Shown here: piece after piece, positions 16,375-27,591 of the stretch
How positions within the stretch are numbered: position 1 is the stretch's first letter
Layout: each line of letters starts with the position of its first letter
Assembly: GCA_030447905.1 (NCBI GenBank)
Contig: JAUJNZ010000004.1
Span: 1 to 64,000 of the forward strand
Length of the DNA stretch: 64,000 bases
Direction of reading: 5' to 3'
Origin: Thermoleophilaceae bacterium
GTDB lineage: Bacteria; Actinomycetota; Thermoleophilia; Solirubrobacterales; Thermoleophilaceae
Translations under genes and position numbers: made by a program
The notes under the pieces: generated by a model
Told to the model about the DNA's origin: nothing
What the model saw: only the letters and a program-made list of their open reading frames with translations
Databases searched by the model: none

Positions 16375-16835
16375 GCGCTCACTTCTTTCCCCGCGACGAG
16401 TACTTCATGCGGCTCGCCCTGCGAGAGGCCGAGCGCGCGCTCGACCACGACGACGTGCCCGTCGGCTGCGTGATCGCTCACGAGGGCGAGGTACTCGCCT
16501 CGGCTCCCAACGAGCGCGAGCTGCGCGGCGACCCGACCGCCCACGCCGAGGTGCTCGGCCTGCGCGAGGCCGCCCGGCGGCTCGGGAGCTGGCGACTCTC
16601 GGGAACGGTCCTCTACGTCACCCTCGAGCCGTGCGCGATGTGCGCCGGGGCGATCGTGCTCGGACGGGTGCCGCGCGTCGTCTACGGCGCCACCGATCCC
16701 AAGGCGGGCGCGGCCGGCAGCGTCTTCGACGTGCTCGCCGAGCCGCGCCTCAACCACCGCCCCGCAGTGGGGGGAGGCCTGCTCGGCGAGGAGTCGGGTG
16801 AGCTCCTGCGGGCCTTCTTCGCGGGCAGGCGCTAG
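16371..16835 (+). CDS. tadA: tRNA-specific adenosine deaminase TadA
   Basis: Zinc deaminase that makes inosine 34 in tRNA-Arg(ACG), about 154 aa. Zinc and proton-shuttle motif PTAHAEVLGL and the second zinc motif LEPCAMCAGAI are intact. TTG at 16371 overlaps the previous stop (TTGA) and yields the family-like DEYFMRLALREA; ATG at 16407 would give 142 aa. Confidence 0.93.
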   Translation: MSAHFFPRDEYFMRLALREAERALDHDDVPVGCVIAHEGEVLASAPNERELRGDPTAHAEVLGLREAARRLGSWRLSGTVLYVTLEPCAMCAGAIVLGRVPRVVYGATDPKAGAAGSVFDVLAEPRLNHRPAVGGGLLGEESGELLRAFFAGRR

Positions 16836-16921
16836 CCTTCCCCCCGCGCCCGACGGCGAGCCGTAGCGGCCTCGTCGAGTCGCCAGCGCCGAGGTTCCGC
16901 AGCGCTGCCCGGGCGGCCACC

Positions 16922-17011
16922 GGAGGGGTGGCAGAGTGGTTGAATGCGGCGGTCTCGAAAACCGTTATGGGCCGAACCGGTCCATCGAGGGTTCGAATCC
17001 CTCCCCCTCCG
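16922..17011 (+). tRNA. tRNA-Ser (anticodon CGA)
   Basis: A 90-nt class II cloverleaf. Acceptor GGAGGGG (16922-16928) pairs with CCCCTCC (17004-17010), the T-arm GAGGGTTCGAATCCCTC is perfect, the anticodon loop is CTCGAAA, a long variable arm is present and the discriminator is G. No encoded CCA. It acts as the anchor for a degenerate island downstream. Confidence 0.95.
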
Positions 17012-17232
17012 CTGGATCAAAGAAAGCCACTCCTAAGGGGCGTTCTCGCTGGTCCCAGGAGCGGAACAACCGTCATAGATCCGTGAGAAACGTTCCCTAA
17101 GGCGGAAAACGCCGTGTGCGGGCAGTCCTGACGATCGCAAGTCGATCGCGCGATCCGCCCTCGGCGTGCCGGCGAGCATCGCTGTCGCTCATCCTCGCGC
17201 GATCCGGCAGCTCTCACGTGCGGCGCCCGCGG
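17012..17232. other. Low-information spacer between tRNA-Ser and the uvrA-like pseudogene
   Basis: About 220 nt, less GC-rich than the neighbours. I see a short GGCG-GAAAA-CGCC hairpin near 17101-17114 and no gene. It could be the remains of the island end. Confidence 0.3.
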
Positions 17233-18840
<1,608 letters not shown>

Positions 18841-18957
18841 TGAAGGCGGCCGGTGTGACCACTCTTCCGAGGGGTGATCCGCTCTCGTTGAGCTACGCTT
18901 TCCTTCGGACCCATCGAGCACGCCTGCGAAGTCTGCTGAATCGGGGCGGAATCAGGC

Positions 18958-19080
18958 GCTAGCTGAGGGGGTCGCAAGGGTGGGTTGTGCGATGGTCATC
19001 GAGACCGTCGTGCGGAGATCGTGAAAACCGTTATGGGCCAGATCGGTCCCTCGAGGGTCCGGATCCCTCCCCTCCGCTGA
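18958..19080 (+). repeat. Decayed tRNA-Ser 3'-half repeat (att-like remnant 1)
   Basis: 19022-19079 repeats the 3' half of the tRNA-Ser at 16922-17011: GAAAACCGTTATGGGCC is identical, followed by a diverged T-arm (TCGAGGGTCCGGATCCCTCC) and the CCTCCGCTG end plus flank. The 5' half does not match the tRNA, so it is not a tRNA gene. This is the pattern left by integration at a tRNA 3' end. The preceding 60 nt instead resemble the flank of the remnant at 21228. Confidence 0.7.
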
Positions 19081-19174
19081 GAGTCGAGAAGTCCCTGCAA
19101 ATGAAGCACTTCGGCGGGCTCTAGGCCCACACGTCGAAGGCTCGCGTCCCGCCCGGCCGCCGTGGGAGAGGCGG

Positions 19175-21202
19175 ATGTCGCCGGGAGCGGGGTTCCCGAC
19201 GATCGCGCCCCGATCGCGCGGTCGGCCGGGACGTCGGCCGGGTCGGGGCGGGGACAGTAGCCTGAGCCGCTTGCCCCGCCCCCTCAAGCCTAAGCGGCCT
19301 CAATCGGTCGAGCGAGGCGGGAGCCGGCGGGTCGGTCCCCGGCGCCGGCTGGCGGCGGGCGCGGTCGCCCTATCCCTGATCGCGGGCGCGGCGATCCTGC
19401 TCTGGCTTCTCCGTACCAGCCCGGCCGAGGCCGCTCTCCAGGGCTTCGTAGAGCTCTGGAGCCGGGGGGATGACCGAGGCGCCGCCCGGCTGACCGATGA
19501 GCCAAGGTCTGCCGCGGTCGCCCTCCAAGCCAACCGCCGTGGGTTGGACGGCGCCCGACTGGAGGCCGAGGTGCTGGGCGTCGAGGAGACGGCGGACGGT
19601 GCTCGCGGCAGGGTCCGGCTCACCTGGCGGGTGCCGGGGATCGGCCCCTTCTCTTACGTATCGCACGCCAACCTGCGAAGTGGAGAGGGGCGGTGGCGCA
19701 TCCGGTGGGCGCCTGCGGTCGTGCATCCTGGCCTTGCTGCCGGTGAGCGCCTCGGGACGGTCCGCGAGCCGCGCGCCCGAGGGGAGATCCTCGACCGCAG
19801 GGGTAGACCGCTCATGAGCGCGAAGCCGGTCAAGCGCATGGGGGTGGTGGCCGGGGAGGTCGAGGACCCCGCCGACGTCGCCCAGCGCCTGTCCAAGCTC
19901 CTCGGCGTCGAGCCCGGCCCGCTGAAGCTCGCGATCCGGGCCGGCGGGCGCGAGCAGTTCGTCGAGGCGGTCGCTCTGCGTCTCGACGAGGCCGAGAGGG
20001 TCGAGGAGGAGGTCGAGGCGCTTCCGGGCGGCGAGGTCGTCACGGGCACCGCGCAGCTGGCTCCGATACGCGCCTTCGGGCGCGCGGTCCTCGGCGCTGT
20101 CGGTCCGGTCACCTCCGAGCAGCTCGAGCAGCTCGGCGATGCTTACGCACCCACCGATGAGGTGGGCCAGTGGGGTCTCCAGCGACGCTTCGACCGCCAG
20201 CTCCGTGGTCGGCCACGGGCGGCCGTCGTCGAGCGGCGTGAGGGAGTCCCGACCAACACGCTCCTCGAACGTCCCGGGCGCGCGGGGCGCAACCTCAAGA
20301 CGACGATCGACCGCGACGTCCAGACGGCGGCCGAGAGGGCGCTTGGCGACGACGGTGGCCGAAACCGCGCCCTCGTCGCCGTCCAACCCTCGACCGGCGA
20401 TGTGCTCGCTGTGGCCAACCGGCCAACCGACGACACCTACAACCGAGCCTTTGAGGGCACCTACCCGCCGGGCTCGACCTTCAAGGTCGTGACCACGTCG
20501 GCTCTTATCCGTGAGGGCGGCCTGACCCCCGATACGCCGGTCGACTGTCCGCGTACACGCGTCGTCGGAGGGAGGCTGTTTCGCAACTTCGAGGGTCGCG
20601 CGGGCGGTGTCGGCCCGTTCAGGCGCAGCTTCGCCGAGTCCTGCAACACCGCCTTCGTCGGCCTCTCACGGCGATTGAAGAGCGGTGCGCTGTCACGGAC
20701 GGCCCGGAGCTTCGGGCTCGGGCGGGAGATCGACGCGGGCCTGCCGGCGTTCGGCGGGCGCATGAGCCTGTCAGACGACCGAACCGCCCTGGCCGCGGCC
20801 GCCATCGGCCAGGACGGCGTGCTGGCCAGTCCCATCTCGCTTGCGGTCGTCGCCGCGACGGTCGCCGATGGGCGCTGGCGTGGGCCTCGTCTCTTGCCCA
20901 GTCGACCCGCGGCGGTGGGACCCCCGGTTCGAGACGGGGAGCTCCGAGACCTGAGGATCCTGACGAGGCAGGTGGTTACCGAGGGCACGGCCGAGGCGCT
21001 GGCCGACGTGCCGGGCGAAGTTCACGGCAAGACCGGCACAGCCGAGTACGGGCAGGGGGACCCTCCCCCCACCCACGCCTGGTTCGTCGGCTACCGCGGC
21101 GATCTGGCGCTCGCCGTTCTCGTCGAAGGCGGGCGCTCGGGCGGCGAGGTGGCGGCGCCGATCGCGAGGCGGTTCCTAGGCGCTCTGGAAGGCGGCCCGT
21201 GA
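19175..21202 (+). CDS. Penicillin-binding transpeptidase (class B PBP with NTF2-like domain)
   Basis: D,D-transpeptidase of up to 675 aa that cross-links peptidoglycan. One membrane anchor (LAAGAVALSLIAGAAILLWL, about residues 60-80), an NTF2-like MecA_N-type domain, a PBP dimer-like segment (RARGEILDRRGRPL) and the transpeptidase domain with SxxK in GSTFKVV, SxN in ESCNTAF and KTG in HGKTGTAEYG. ATG at 19175 and TTG at 19271 are both possible starts; the latter removes a basic low-complexity leader. It sits between two tRNA-Ser remnants, which suggests it may have been acquired. Confidence 0.9.
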   Translation: MSPGAGFPTIAPRSRGRPGRRPGRGGDSSLSRLPRPLKPKRPQSVERGGSRRVGPRRRLAAGAVALSLIAGAAILLWLLRTSPAEAALQGFVELWSRGDDRGAARLTDEPRSAAVALQANRRGLDGARLEAEVLGVEETADGARGRVRLTWRVPGIGPFSYVSHANLRSGEGRWRIRWAPAVVHPGLAAGERLGTVREPRARGEILDRRGRPLMSAKPVKRMGVVAGEVEDPADVAQRLSKLLGVEPGPLKLAIRAGGREQFVEAVALRLDEAERVEEEVEALPGGEVVTGTAQLAPIRAFGRAVLGAVGPVTSEQLEQLGDAYAPTDEVGQWGLQRRFDRQLRGRPRAAVVERREGVPTNTLLERPGRAGRNLKTTIDRDVQTAAERALGDDGGRNRALVAVQPSTGDVLAVANRPTDDTYNRAFEGTYPPGSTFKVVTTSALIREGGLTPDTPVDCPRTRVVGGRLFRNFEGRAGGVGPFRRSFAESCNTAFVGLSRRLKSGALSRTARSFGLGREIDAGLPAFGGRMSLSDDRTALAAAAIGQDGVLASPISLAVVAATVADGRWRGPRLLPSRPAAVGPPVRDGELRDLRILTRQVVTEGTAEALADVPGEVHGKTGTAEYGQGDPPPTHAWFVGYRGDLALAVLVEGGRSGGEVAAPIARRFLGALEGGP

Positions 21203-21227
21203 CCTCTTAGCGAAGTCGGTCTCATCT

Positions 21228-21318
21228 CTAGCGCGAGATCGCGGGGAGTGGCGATTCTCATCGAGACCATCGTGAGAGTCCCGAAAACCCTTGTGGCCAA
21301 ATCGTTTATCGAGAGCAG
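21228..21318 (+). repeat. Decayed tRNA-Ser-like repeat (att-like remnant 2)
   Basis: Shares CATCGAGACC(A/G)TCGTG and a GAAAACC..TTGTGGCCAAATCG..TCGAG pattern with 18958-19060, hence more remotely with the tRNA-Ser 3' half. It lies directly after the PBP gene and before selO, so the PBP gene is bracketed by two related repeats. Confidence 0.55.
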
Positions 21319-21403
21319 GGCTTCCTTGGGCGGTGGCTCGGCCCGCAGGACCCGCCGCTCTTCCCGCCGAGTCGGCCGGCGACGAGGCCGCTAGCCTCAC
21401 CCT

Positions 21404-22885
21404 GTGACCGTCGCTGCTCCGCCGCTGTTTGCCTTCGACAGCTCGTATGTCCGTGAGCTCGGCGGGCTATACGAGCCGTGGCAGGCCGTACCCGCGCCGG
21501 CGCCCCGGCTGCTGGCGCTCAACGAGGAGCTCGCCACCGAGCTGGGAGTCGATCCCAACGCCCTGAGGTCACCCGACAGGGTCGCCGTCCTCGCCGGGAA
21601 CGCCATGCCGGAGGGGGCGTCGCCGGTGGCGCAGGCCTATGCCGGCCATCAGTTCGGCGCCTACTCGCCCCGGCTCGGCGATGGCCGGGCCCTGCTGCTC
21701 GGCGAGGTGGTGGACGTCCACGGACGCCGTCGCGACATTCATCTGAAGGGGTCGGGTCGCACGCCATTCGCGCGCGGCGGCGACGGGAAGGCCGCCGTCG
21801 GGCCGATGCTCCGCGAGTACCTGATCGGCGAGGGAATGCACGCGCTCGGCATTCCGACCACGCGGGCGCTCGCGGTCGTAGCGACCGGCGACACCGTCGC
21901 GCGGGAGACGCTGCTGCCCGGCGCGGTGCTCACACGAGTAGCGGCCAGCCATGTCCGGGTCGGCACGTTCGAATACGCGGCGCGCGGGGGCGACCCGGCG
22001 CTCGTATGGCGCCTCGCCGACCATGTCATCGCCCGTCATCACCCCGACGCATCGGAAGCCGATAACCCCTATCTCGCCCTCTTCGAAAGGGTCGTCGACG
22101 TGCAGGCGTCGCTGGTTGCCGACTGGATGCTCGTCGGGTTCATCCACGGCGTCATGAACACCGACAACATGACGATCTCCGGCGAGACGATCGACTACGG
22201 CCCGTGCGCGTTCATGGATGCCTTCGACCCCTCGACGGTCTTCAGCTCGATCGATTACGCGGGCCGTTACGCCTACGGCAACCAGCCGCAGATCGCACGG
22301 TGGAACCTCGCGCGGCTGGCCGAGACGCTGCTCCCTCTGTTCGACGCCGATACGGACAGAGCAGCGGCCGCGGCTACCGAGGTGCTCCAGTCCTTCCCCG
22401 ACCGCTTCCAGCGGTACTGGAGCAAGGGCATGCAGGCCAAGCTGGGGCTGGCGCAGGGCCAGGAAGGCGACGGCGCGCTGATCGACGACCTGCTGGCGCT
22501 GCTGCGCGCCCAGAGGGTCGACTACACCTCCTTCTTCCGGGCGTTGTCGGCGGCCGTGCTCGGAGACGCGACATCCACGCGGGCGCTCTTCGCCGAGCCG
22601 TCCGCCTTCGACGGCTGGGCGGAACGGTGGCGCGCTCGGCTGTCGTCAGAACGCGTCGATTTCGGCGCCGTCGCGGAAGCGATGAACGGGGTGAACCCCG
22701 TCTACATCCCGCGCAACCACTTGGTGGAGGAGGCTCTGGCCGCGGCGACGGCCGGCGACATGGCGCCCTTCAACCGACTGCTCGACGTGCTCGTCCACCC
22801 GTTTGACGAAAGGCCAGGACTCGAGCGTTACTCCGAACCGGCCCCACTGGGGTTCGGGGAGTACCGCACGTTCTGCGGGACCTAG
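21404..22885 (+). CDS. selO: Protein adenylyltransferase SelO (YdiU)
   Basis: Pseudokinase-fold enzyme (493 aa) that transfers AMP to Ser/Thr/Tyr of target proteins; Escherichia coli SelO AMPylates redox proteins such as glutaredoxin. Family signatures are clear: [18 protein letters not shown], the [20 protein letters not shown] nucleotide loop, the [12 protein letters not shown] catalytic-loop region and [10 protein letters not shown]. The C-terminus reads YRTFCGT, so the position that is Sec in eukaryotic SelO is not Sec here. GTG start at 21404. Confidence 0.95.
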   Translation: MTVAAPPLFAFDSSYVRELGGLYEPWQAVPAPAPRLLALNEELATELGVDPNALRSPDRVAVLAGNAMPEGASPVAQAYAGHQFGAYSPRLGDGRALLLGEVVDVHGRRRDIHLKGSGRTPFARGGDGKAAVGPMLREYLIGEGMHALGIPTTRALAVVATGDTVARETLLPGAVLTRVAASHVRVGTFEYAARGGDPALVWRLADHVIARHHPDASEADNPYLALFERVVDVQASLVADWMLVGFIHGVMNTDNMTISGETIDYGPCAFMDAFDPSTVFSSIDYAGRYAYGNQPQIARWNLARLAETLLPLFDADTDRAAAAATEVLQSFPDRFQRYWSKGMQAKLGLAQGQEGDGALIDDLLALLRAQRVDYTSFFRALSAAVLGDATSTRALFAEPSAFDGWAERWRARLSSERVDFGAVAEAMNGVNPVYIPRNHLVEEALAAATAGDMAPFNRLLDVLVHPFDERPGLERYSEPAPLGFGEYRTFCGT

Positions 22886-23397
22886 TCCGCGCCGACGCCG
22901 TCACCCCAACGTCGCCGCCCGTCGAAGCAAAGCGGCGGGCTGATGCGCGCGGCGATGTTCGAGCGTTCCCTCGCCGCGAGACGACTTCGCACCCTACGAG
23001 GGCCCTCTGAGCCAGCGCCTGGCCTCGCACGGCCCTGGGCCTGCTCAGGTCGAAATCGCCGGGTTCCTGACGGTCGGGCGCCGAACGCGCGGGGCGGGCC
23101 CTCGAGGACCGACATCCCCGTGGACGAGGCCCAGGCTGGGCGCGGTCGCTCGACTCAGACTGCACCTGGGCGATCGAGGACTGCCGTCAAGTCTCGGGGG
23201 TCGCGATCCTCCACGACCAGGTCAGACCGGCGCGTGACGGACGTGATTCCAGCCGCCTGGAACGGATGGGTTGGAGCATGCCGGGACTGTGCGAGCACTC
23301 CGAGGCTGGCCGTAGGTACCGCGAGGCGGCGCTCAGAGAATCTCTGTGCTAATTCTTCTGCACCAAATCAGTCGGCAAACTGGGGAACGCTACGGAC
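22886..23397. other. Intergenic region without a recognised gene
   Basis: About 510 nt. No frame here has homologue-like composition on either strand; the last 60 nt are AT-richer and probably carry the promoter of the TauE/ChrA pair. Possibly degraded coding DNA. Confidence 0.35.
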
Positions 23398-24285
23398 ATG
23401 CACAAACTGCTCATACTCGGCCTCTTCGGTCTCGTCGCCCAGCTGGTCGATGGAACCCTCGGGATGGCCTACGGCGTGACGACGACAACGCTGCTGCTCA
23501 CTGCCGGCGCCGCACCCGCGATCGCCTCCGCCACGGTCCACCTGGCGGAGGTGGGGACGACGCTCGCCTCGGGGACCGCGCACTGGCGGTTCGGGAACGT
23601 CGACTGGCGGACCGTGGGTCTCATGGCCGTCCCAGGCGCGGTCGCCGCCTTCTTCGGGGCCGTGATCTTGAGCTCCCTCTCGGCCGAGGTCGCCGAGCCG
23701 TGGGTGGCGGCCATCCTGTTCTCGCTTGGTCTCTACATCCTCTGGCGCTTCTCGCGGCCGCGTCAGAGACGTGAGCCAAGCCCGGATCGCACGCCCCTGC
23801 GGGCGGTCTTCCTGTCTCCCCTCGGGGCCTTCGCCGGCCTAATCGACGCCATGGGCGGCGGTGGCTGGGGCCCGATCGGAACCTCGTCGCTCCTTGCCTC
23901 CGAGCGGCTTGAGCCCCGGAAGGTTGTCGGATCGATCGACACCTCCGAGTTCCTCGTGACCGTAGGGGCCTCGGCGGGCTTTCTCGTCGCGCTGAGCTTC
24001 TCCGAGATCAACGTGGGGTGGCTCGTCGCCCTGCTCCTCGGCGGCCTGATCGCCGCCCCGATCGCGGCGTGGCTCGTTCGCAAGCTGCCGGCGCGCGTGC
24101 TCGGTGCCGCGGTCGGCGGTCTGATCCTCGTCACCAACACGAAGACGTTCGGGGAGGCCGTCGGGGCCCCCGCTGAGGTGCTCGTCGCCGCCTACATACT
24201 CTTCATCGCCGTGTGGATCGCCGCCATCGCCCTGGCTGTCGTGGCCGTGCGGCGCGACCTCCGCGCCTCGCCACAACCCGCGTAG
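23398..24285 (+). CDS. TSUP family (TauE/SafE) membrane transporter
   Basis: Membrane protein of 295 aa with about eight helices in two homologous halves. The start HKLLILGLFGLVAQLVDGTLG and the second-half GAFAGLIDAMGGGGWGPIGT are the paired TSUP (PF01925) signatures. Members export or import small sulfur-containing anions. The chromate transporter follows after 8 nt, so they probably form an oxyanion-related operon. Confidence 0.9.
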   Translation: MHKLLILGLFGLVAQLVDGTLGMAYGVTTTTLLLTAGAAPAIASATVHLAEVGTTLASGTAHWRFGNVDWRTVGLMAVPGAVAAFFGAVILSSLSAEVAEPWVAAILFSLGLYILWRFSRPRQRREPSPDRTPLRAVFLSPLGAFAGLIDAMGGGGWGPIGTSSLLASERLEPRKVVGSIDTSEFLVTVGASAGFLVALSFSEINVGWLVALLLGGLIAAPIAAWLVRKLPARVLGAAVGGLILVTNTKTFGEAVGAPAEVLVAAYILFIAVWIAAIALAVVAVRRDLRASPQPA

Positions 24286-24293
24286 GGAGTTCG

Positions 24294-25475
24294 GTGCAGA
24301 CGGTCGACACCCCCGAGGCGGTCGTACCTAGCCGTCGAAGGCAGGAACGCTCGCTTCGCGGCCTCGTGCGCTACTTCGCGAAGCTCGGCGCGTGGGGCTT
24401 CGGTGGTCCGATCGCGCTCGTCGGCTACATGCACCGGGACCTGGTCGAGGACCGGCGCTGGTACACCGAGGCCGAGTATCAGCAGGCGCTCGCGATCGGC
24501 CAGACCATGCCCGGCCCGCTCGCGGCCCAGGCCGCGATGTGGCTGGGCTACCTCGAACGCGGCGCGCGCGGAGCAGCGCTGGTCGCGCTGCCGTTCGTGC
24601 TCCCGCCGTTTCTGATCGTCACGGCGGTCGCCGTCCTCTACGCCGAGTACCAGGGGCTTCCGTGGGTCGCCGACATCTTCTTCGGCGTCGGCCCTGCCGT
24701 GCTCGCCATCATCGCCATCGCGGCCGTCAAGCTCGCCCGCTCGACGGCGAAGCGCGACCCGGTGCTCTGGTCCATCGCCGCCGTCCTCTGTGCGACGACG
24801 GCCCTCGCCGGGGCGGAGATCGTGTGGCTGTTCCTCCTGGCCGGCGCCTTCGGAGCGATCTACTACGGAGGCGGCCTCCCGCGCGGCCTGGCCGCCCTCT
24901 CGCCCGCCGGAGCGCTCGCGGCGATACAGGGCCTCGCCGTCACGGGCTCGGGGGCGGGAGTCGGGAGCCTCGCCCTCTTCTTCCTGAAGGCCGGCGCCTT
25001 CACCTTCGGCTCGGGGCTGGCGATCGTGCCCTTCCTGCACGAGGGACTCGTCAGCGATCGCGGGTGGCTGACCGAGCAGCAGTTCGTCGACGCCGTCGCC
25101 ATGGGCCTCATCTCGCCGGGGCCGGTCGTGATCATGGCCACCTTCGCCGGATATCTCGTGTTCGGACTGGTTGGCGCAGTGGTGGCTACGGTGGCCGTCT
25201 TCGTGCCCGTCTACCTGTTCGTCGTCGTCCCCGGAGGTCTGTTCCGGCGGCACGAGAAGCATCCCCGGCTTCAGGGGTTCGTGAAGGGAGCGACGGCTGC
25301 GGCAGCCGGCGCCATCGCCGGAGCCGCGATCGTGATCGGGAGGGACACGATCGCGGGACCCGTTTCGATCGCTATCGGGACCGTTGCGCTGGCGGCGCTC
25401 TTACAGCCGAGGGTCAGGGTTCCGGAGCCGGCCGTCGTCGCGGTCGCGGCGGCCGCGGGGCTTTTGCTCCACTGA
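24294..25475 (+). CDS. chrA: Chromate transporter ChrA (two-domain)
   Basis: Chromate/sulfate antiporter of 393 aa made of two fused CHR domains. Each half carries the family motifs: FAKLGAWGFGGP plus QTMPGPLAAQ in the first, LKAGAFTFGSG plus LISPGPVVIMATFAGY in the second. About ten or more membrane helices. GTG at 24294 has GGGAG just upstream and follows the TSUP stop closely. Actual resistance to chromate is not provable from sequence alone. Confidence 0.92.
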   Translation: MQTVDTPEAVVPSRRRQERSLRGLVRYFAKLGAWGFGGPIALVGYMHRDLVEDRRWYTEAEYQQALAIGQTMPGPLAAQAAMWLGYLERGARGAALVALPFVLPPFLIVTAVAVLYAEYQGLPWVADIFFGVGPAVLAIIAIAAVKLARSTAKRDPVLWSIAAVLCATTALAGAEIVWLFLLAGAFGAIYYGGGLPRGLAALSPAGALAAIQGLAVTGSGAGVGSLALFFLKAGAFTFGSGLAIVPFLHEGLVSDRGWLTEQQFVDAVAMGLISPGPVVIMATFAGYLVFGLVGAVVATVAVFVPVYLFVVVPGGLFRRHEKHPRLQGFVKGATAAAAGAIAGAAIVIGRDTIAGPVSIAIGTVALAALLQPRVRVPEPAVVAVAAAAGLLLH

Positions 25476-25553
25476 GGGCGATGCATCACCGAAGAGTGCC
25501 TCCGCCCGTAGGGAGGCTGTCGCCACGAGCCAGGAAGAACCCGGCGCCCCAGC

Positions 25554-26837
25554 TCAGCGCGTGACCGCGGGAGCGGGCCTGGAGCTTGGACCGCCCGCCG
25601 CCGGATCGATGCGCACGTGCTCGGGCAGCACCCCGACGCCCAGAAGACGCGCCGGGAGCCTTCGCAGGAACGATATGCGACCGAGGGCACGCAGCGCCCT
25701 CGGCGTCCCGCCGCTCGTGCCTCCCAGCGTCGGGGCAAGCACACGCCGGCCGACGGCTCGCTGAAACGCCTGGGTCACCACGGTCGGCAACCGGCGTCGG
25801 CGAGCGACCCGCGCCAGGTCGCCATCGCCGAGCGTGCCCTCCCTCAACGGCCGGGCGAGCAGGTTGGCGGCCGCGACCGCGTCCTGCACGGCGAGGTTGA
25901 TCCCGACTCCCCCCACCGGGGACATCGCATGGGCGGCGTCCCCGATGCAGAGCAGACCGGGCCGATGCCAGCGCCTGAGGCGGTCGACCTGGACCTTGAG
26001 CGTCTTGACGTCATCCCAACCCGCGGGCTCGCGCTGAACCCTGTTCGCGAACGCCGGCATGAGCTCGGCCAGCGACCTTCTGAGTACGTCGATGCCCTGC
26101 CGGCGCAGCACGGCGTCAGAACCCTTCGGGATCACGTAACCGACCTGCCAGTAATCGCCGCGGTAGATCATGGCCACGATGTGACCGGCGCTGAAGCGGC
26201 CGAAGGTCGCACCGGGATCGGTCTCCTCGCGCGAGAGGCGAAACCAGAGCACGTCCATCGGCGCGCCGAAGGCGACCGGCTCGAGGCCGGCCCTGCGGCG
26301 TACGATCGAGTCACGACCGTCGGTGGCGACGGTCAGCGTGGCGGCCACCTCGCGAAGCCCGTCGGCGGAGCGGTAGCGCACGCCTGAGACGCGTCCGACC
26401 GTTTCGACGATGTCCTCCACCTCGGCGCCCATGCGCAGCTCGAAGTTCGGTAGCTCGCGCGCCGCATCGGTCAGGAAGTCGAGGAAGTCCCACTGAGGAA
26501 CGAAGGCGATGTATGGGTGCGCGACCTCGAGGTCCTCGAGGTCAGCCAGGCTCGTCATCCCTTCGTCGGTCATCACCAGCAGCTCCGATACACGCTGCTG
26601 GGGGACCTCCGCGAACCGATTGCCCAGGCCGAGCTCATCGAGTACGTCAAGCGTCGAGGGGTGGATCGTGTCGCCGCGGAAGTCGCGGAAGAAGTCGTCG
26701 TGCTTCTCGAGCACGAGGACATCGACGCCGGCCCGGGCAAGGAGGAGGCCGAGCATCGCGCCGGCCGGTCCGCAACCGACGATGCAGCAGGTGGTCGAGT
26801 CTTGCGAGGCCAATGGCGTTCCTCCGGGACGCTGCAT
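25554..26837 (-). CDS. FAD-dependent aromatic hydroxylase-type monooxygenase
   Basis: PF01494-type flavoprotein of 427 aa. Dinucleotide-binding GCGPAGAMLGLLLARAGVDV with the acidic ribose-binding end LEK, a middle ATDGRDS (DG motif), and the GD motif in LLCIGDAAHAMSPVGGVGIN. Similar enzymes hydroxylate phenols or other aromatic substrates with NAD(P)H. Single gene, divergent from the hemerythrin gene; substrate unknown. Confidence 0.88.
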   Translation of the reverse strand: MQRPGGTPLASQDSTTCCIVGCGPAGAMLGLLLARAGVDVLVLEKHDDFFRDFRGDTIHPSTLDVLDELGLGNRFAEVPQQRVSELLVMTDEGMTSLADLEDLEVAHPYIAFVPQWDFLDFLTDAARELPNFELRMGAEVEDIVETVGRVSGVRYRSADGLREVAATLTVATDGRDSIVRRRAGLEPVAFGAPMDVLWFRLSREETDPGATFGRFSAGHIVAMIYRGDYWQVGYVIPKGSDAVLRRQGIDVLRRSLAELMPAFANRVQREPAGWDDVKTLKVQVDRLRRWHRPGLLCIGDAAHAMSPVGGVGINLAVQDAVAAANLLARPLREGTLGDGDLARVARRRRLPTVVTQAFQRAVGRRVLAPTLGGTSGGTPRALRALGRISFLRRLPARLLGVGVLPEHVRIDPAAGGPSSRPAPAVTR

Positions 26838-26945
26838 CCCCCAATCCGAGCACGCCGCGAGTGGGTCGGCCCGGGCGCTCTCTCGAGGGTCGCGAGGATA
26901 CTGGTATTAAACACCCGAGGAGCCCACGATCGAGAAGGAGTCGGG

Positions 26946-27521
26946 ATGGCGGACCAGCAGCGTGACGTGATCGAGATCCTCGAGCACGACCATCGAGAGG
27001 TGGAGGAGATGTTCGCCGAGCTCGAGTCCCTGCGCGGCGCCACGGGCGACGACGCCGGTGTCCGGCGCCGGGACCTCATGGATCGCGTGACTATCGAGCT
27101 CGTGCGCCACTCCGTGGCCGAGGAGACCCAGGTCTACCCGGCGGTCAAGAACAAAGTCAGCGCCGAGGAGGCAGAGCGGGCGAAGCAGGAGCACGCCGAG
27201 GCGGAGGAGACCCTGCAGCGGCTGGACGGCATGGATCCGCATGATCCGTCCTTCGACGAGGAGCTGGCCACGCTCATGCGCGAGATCCGCGAGCACATCG
27301 CCGAGGAGGAGGGCGAGATGTTCGCGCACATGCGGCAGGTCTTCAGCCACGAGGAGCTTCTTGAGCTTGGCTCGGAGGTCGAGTCGGTCAAGAAGTTCGC
27401 CCCGACGCGGCCGCACCCGTCGGTGCCCAACGAGCCGGGCGTGCGGACGGCGCTGGGCCCGGTGGCCGGCCTGTTCGACCGGATGCGCGACGCGGTCAGC
27501 GGGCGCGGCACCGACGGGTGA
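26946..27521 (+). CDS. Hemerythrin domain protein
   Basis: Cytoplasmic helical protein of 191 aa with the di-iron ligands of PF01814: LEHDHREVEEMF, LVRHSVAEETQVYPAV, KQEHAEAEE and IREHIAEEEGEMFAHM. Likely binds oxygen, nitric oxide or iron under stress. The ATG at 26946 has GAAGGAG upstream. Confidence 0.88.
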   Translation: MADQQRDVIEILEHDHREVEEMFAELESLRGATGDDAGVRRRDLMDRVTIELVRHSVAEETQVYPAVKNKVSAEEAERAKQEHAEAEETLQRLDGMDPHDPSFDEELATLMREIREHIAEEEGEMFAHMRQVFSHEELLELGSEVESVKKFAPTRPHPSVPNEPGVRTALGPVAGLFDRMRDAVSGRGTDG

Positions 27522-27591
27522 GGTCGATCGGCCGGGGCTTCCCCAGCCCTCGCGCTGATTCGCCGGAGAGAGCGCCGGGTAGGTGAGGCCT

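Noticed and set aside
19022-19079. Possible additional tRNA gene
   Set aside because: Only the 3' half resembles tRNA-Ser; no acceptor 5' strand, D-arm or intact T-loop.
18952-19287. Minus-strand open frame across the tRNA-like remnant
   Set aside because: It reads the complement of tRNA-derived sequence, a well-known source of spurious proteins.
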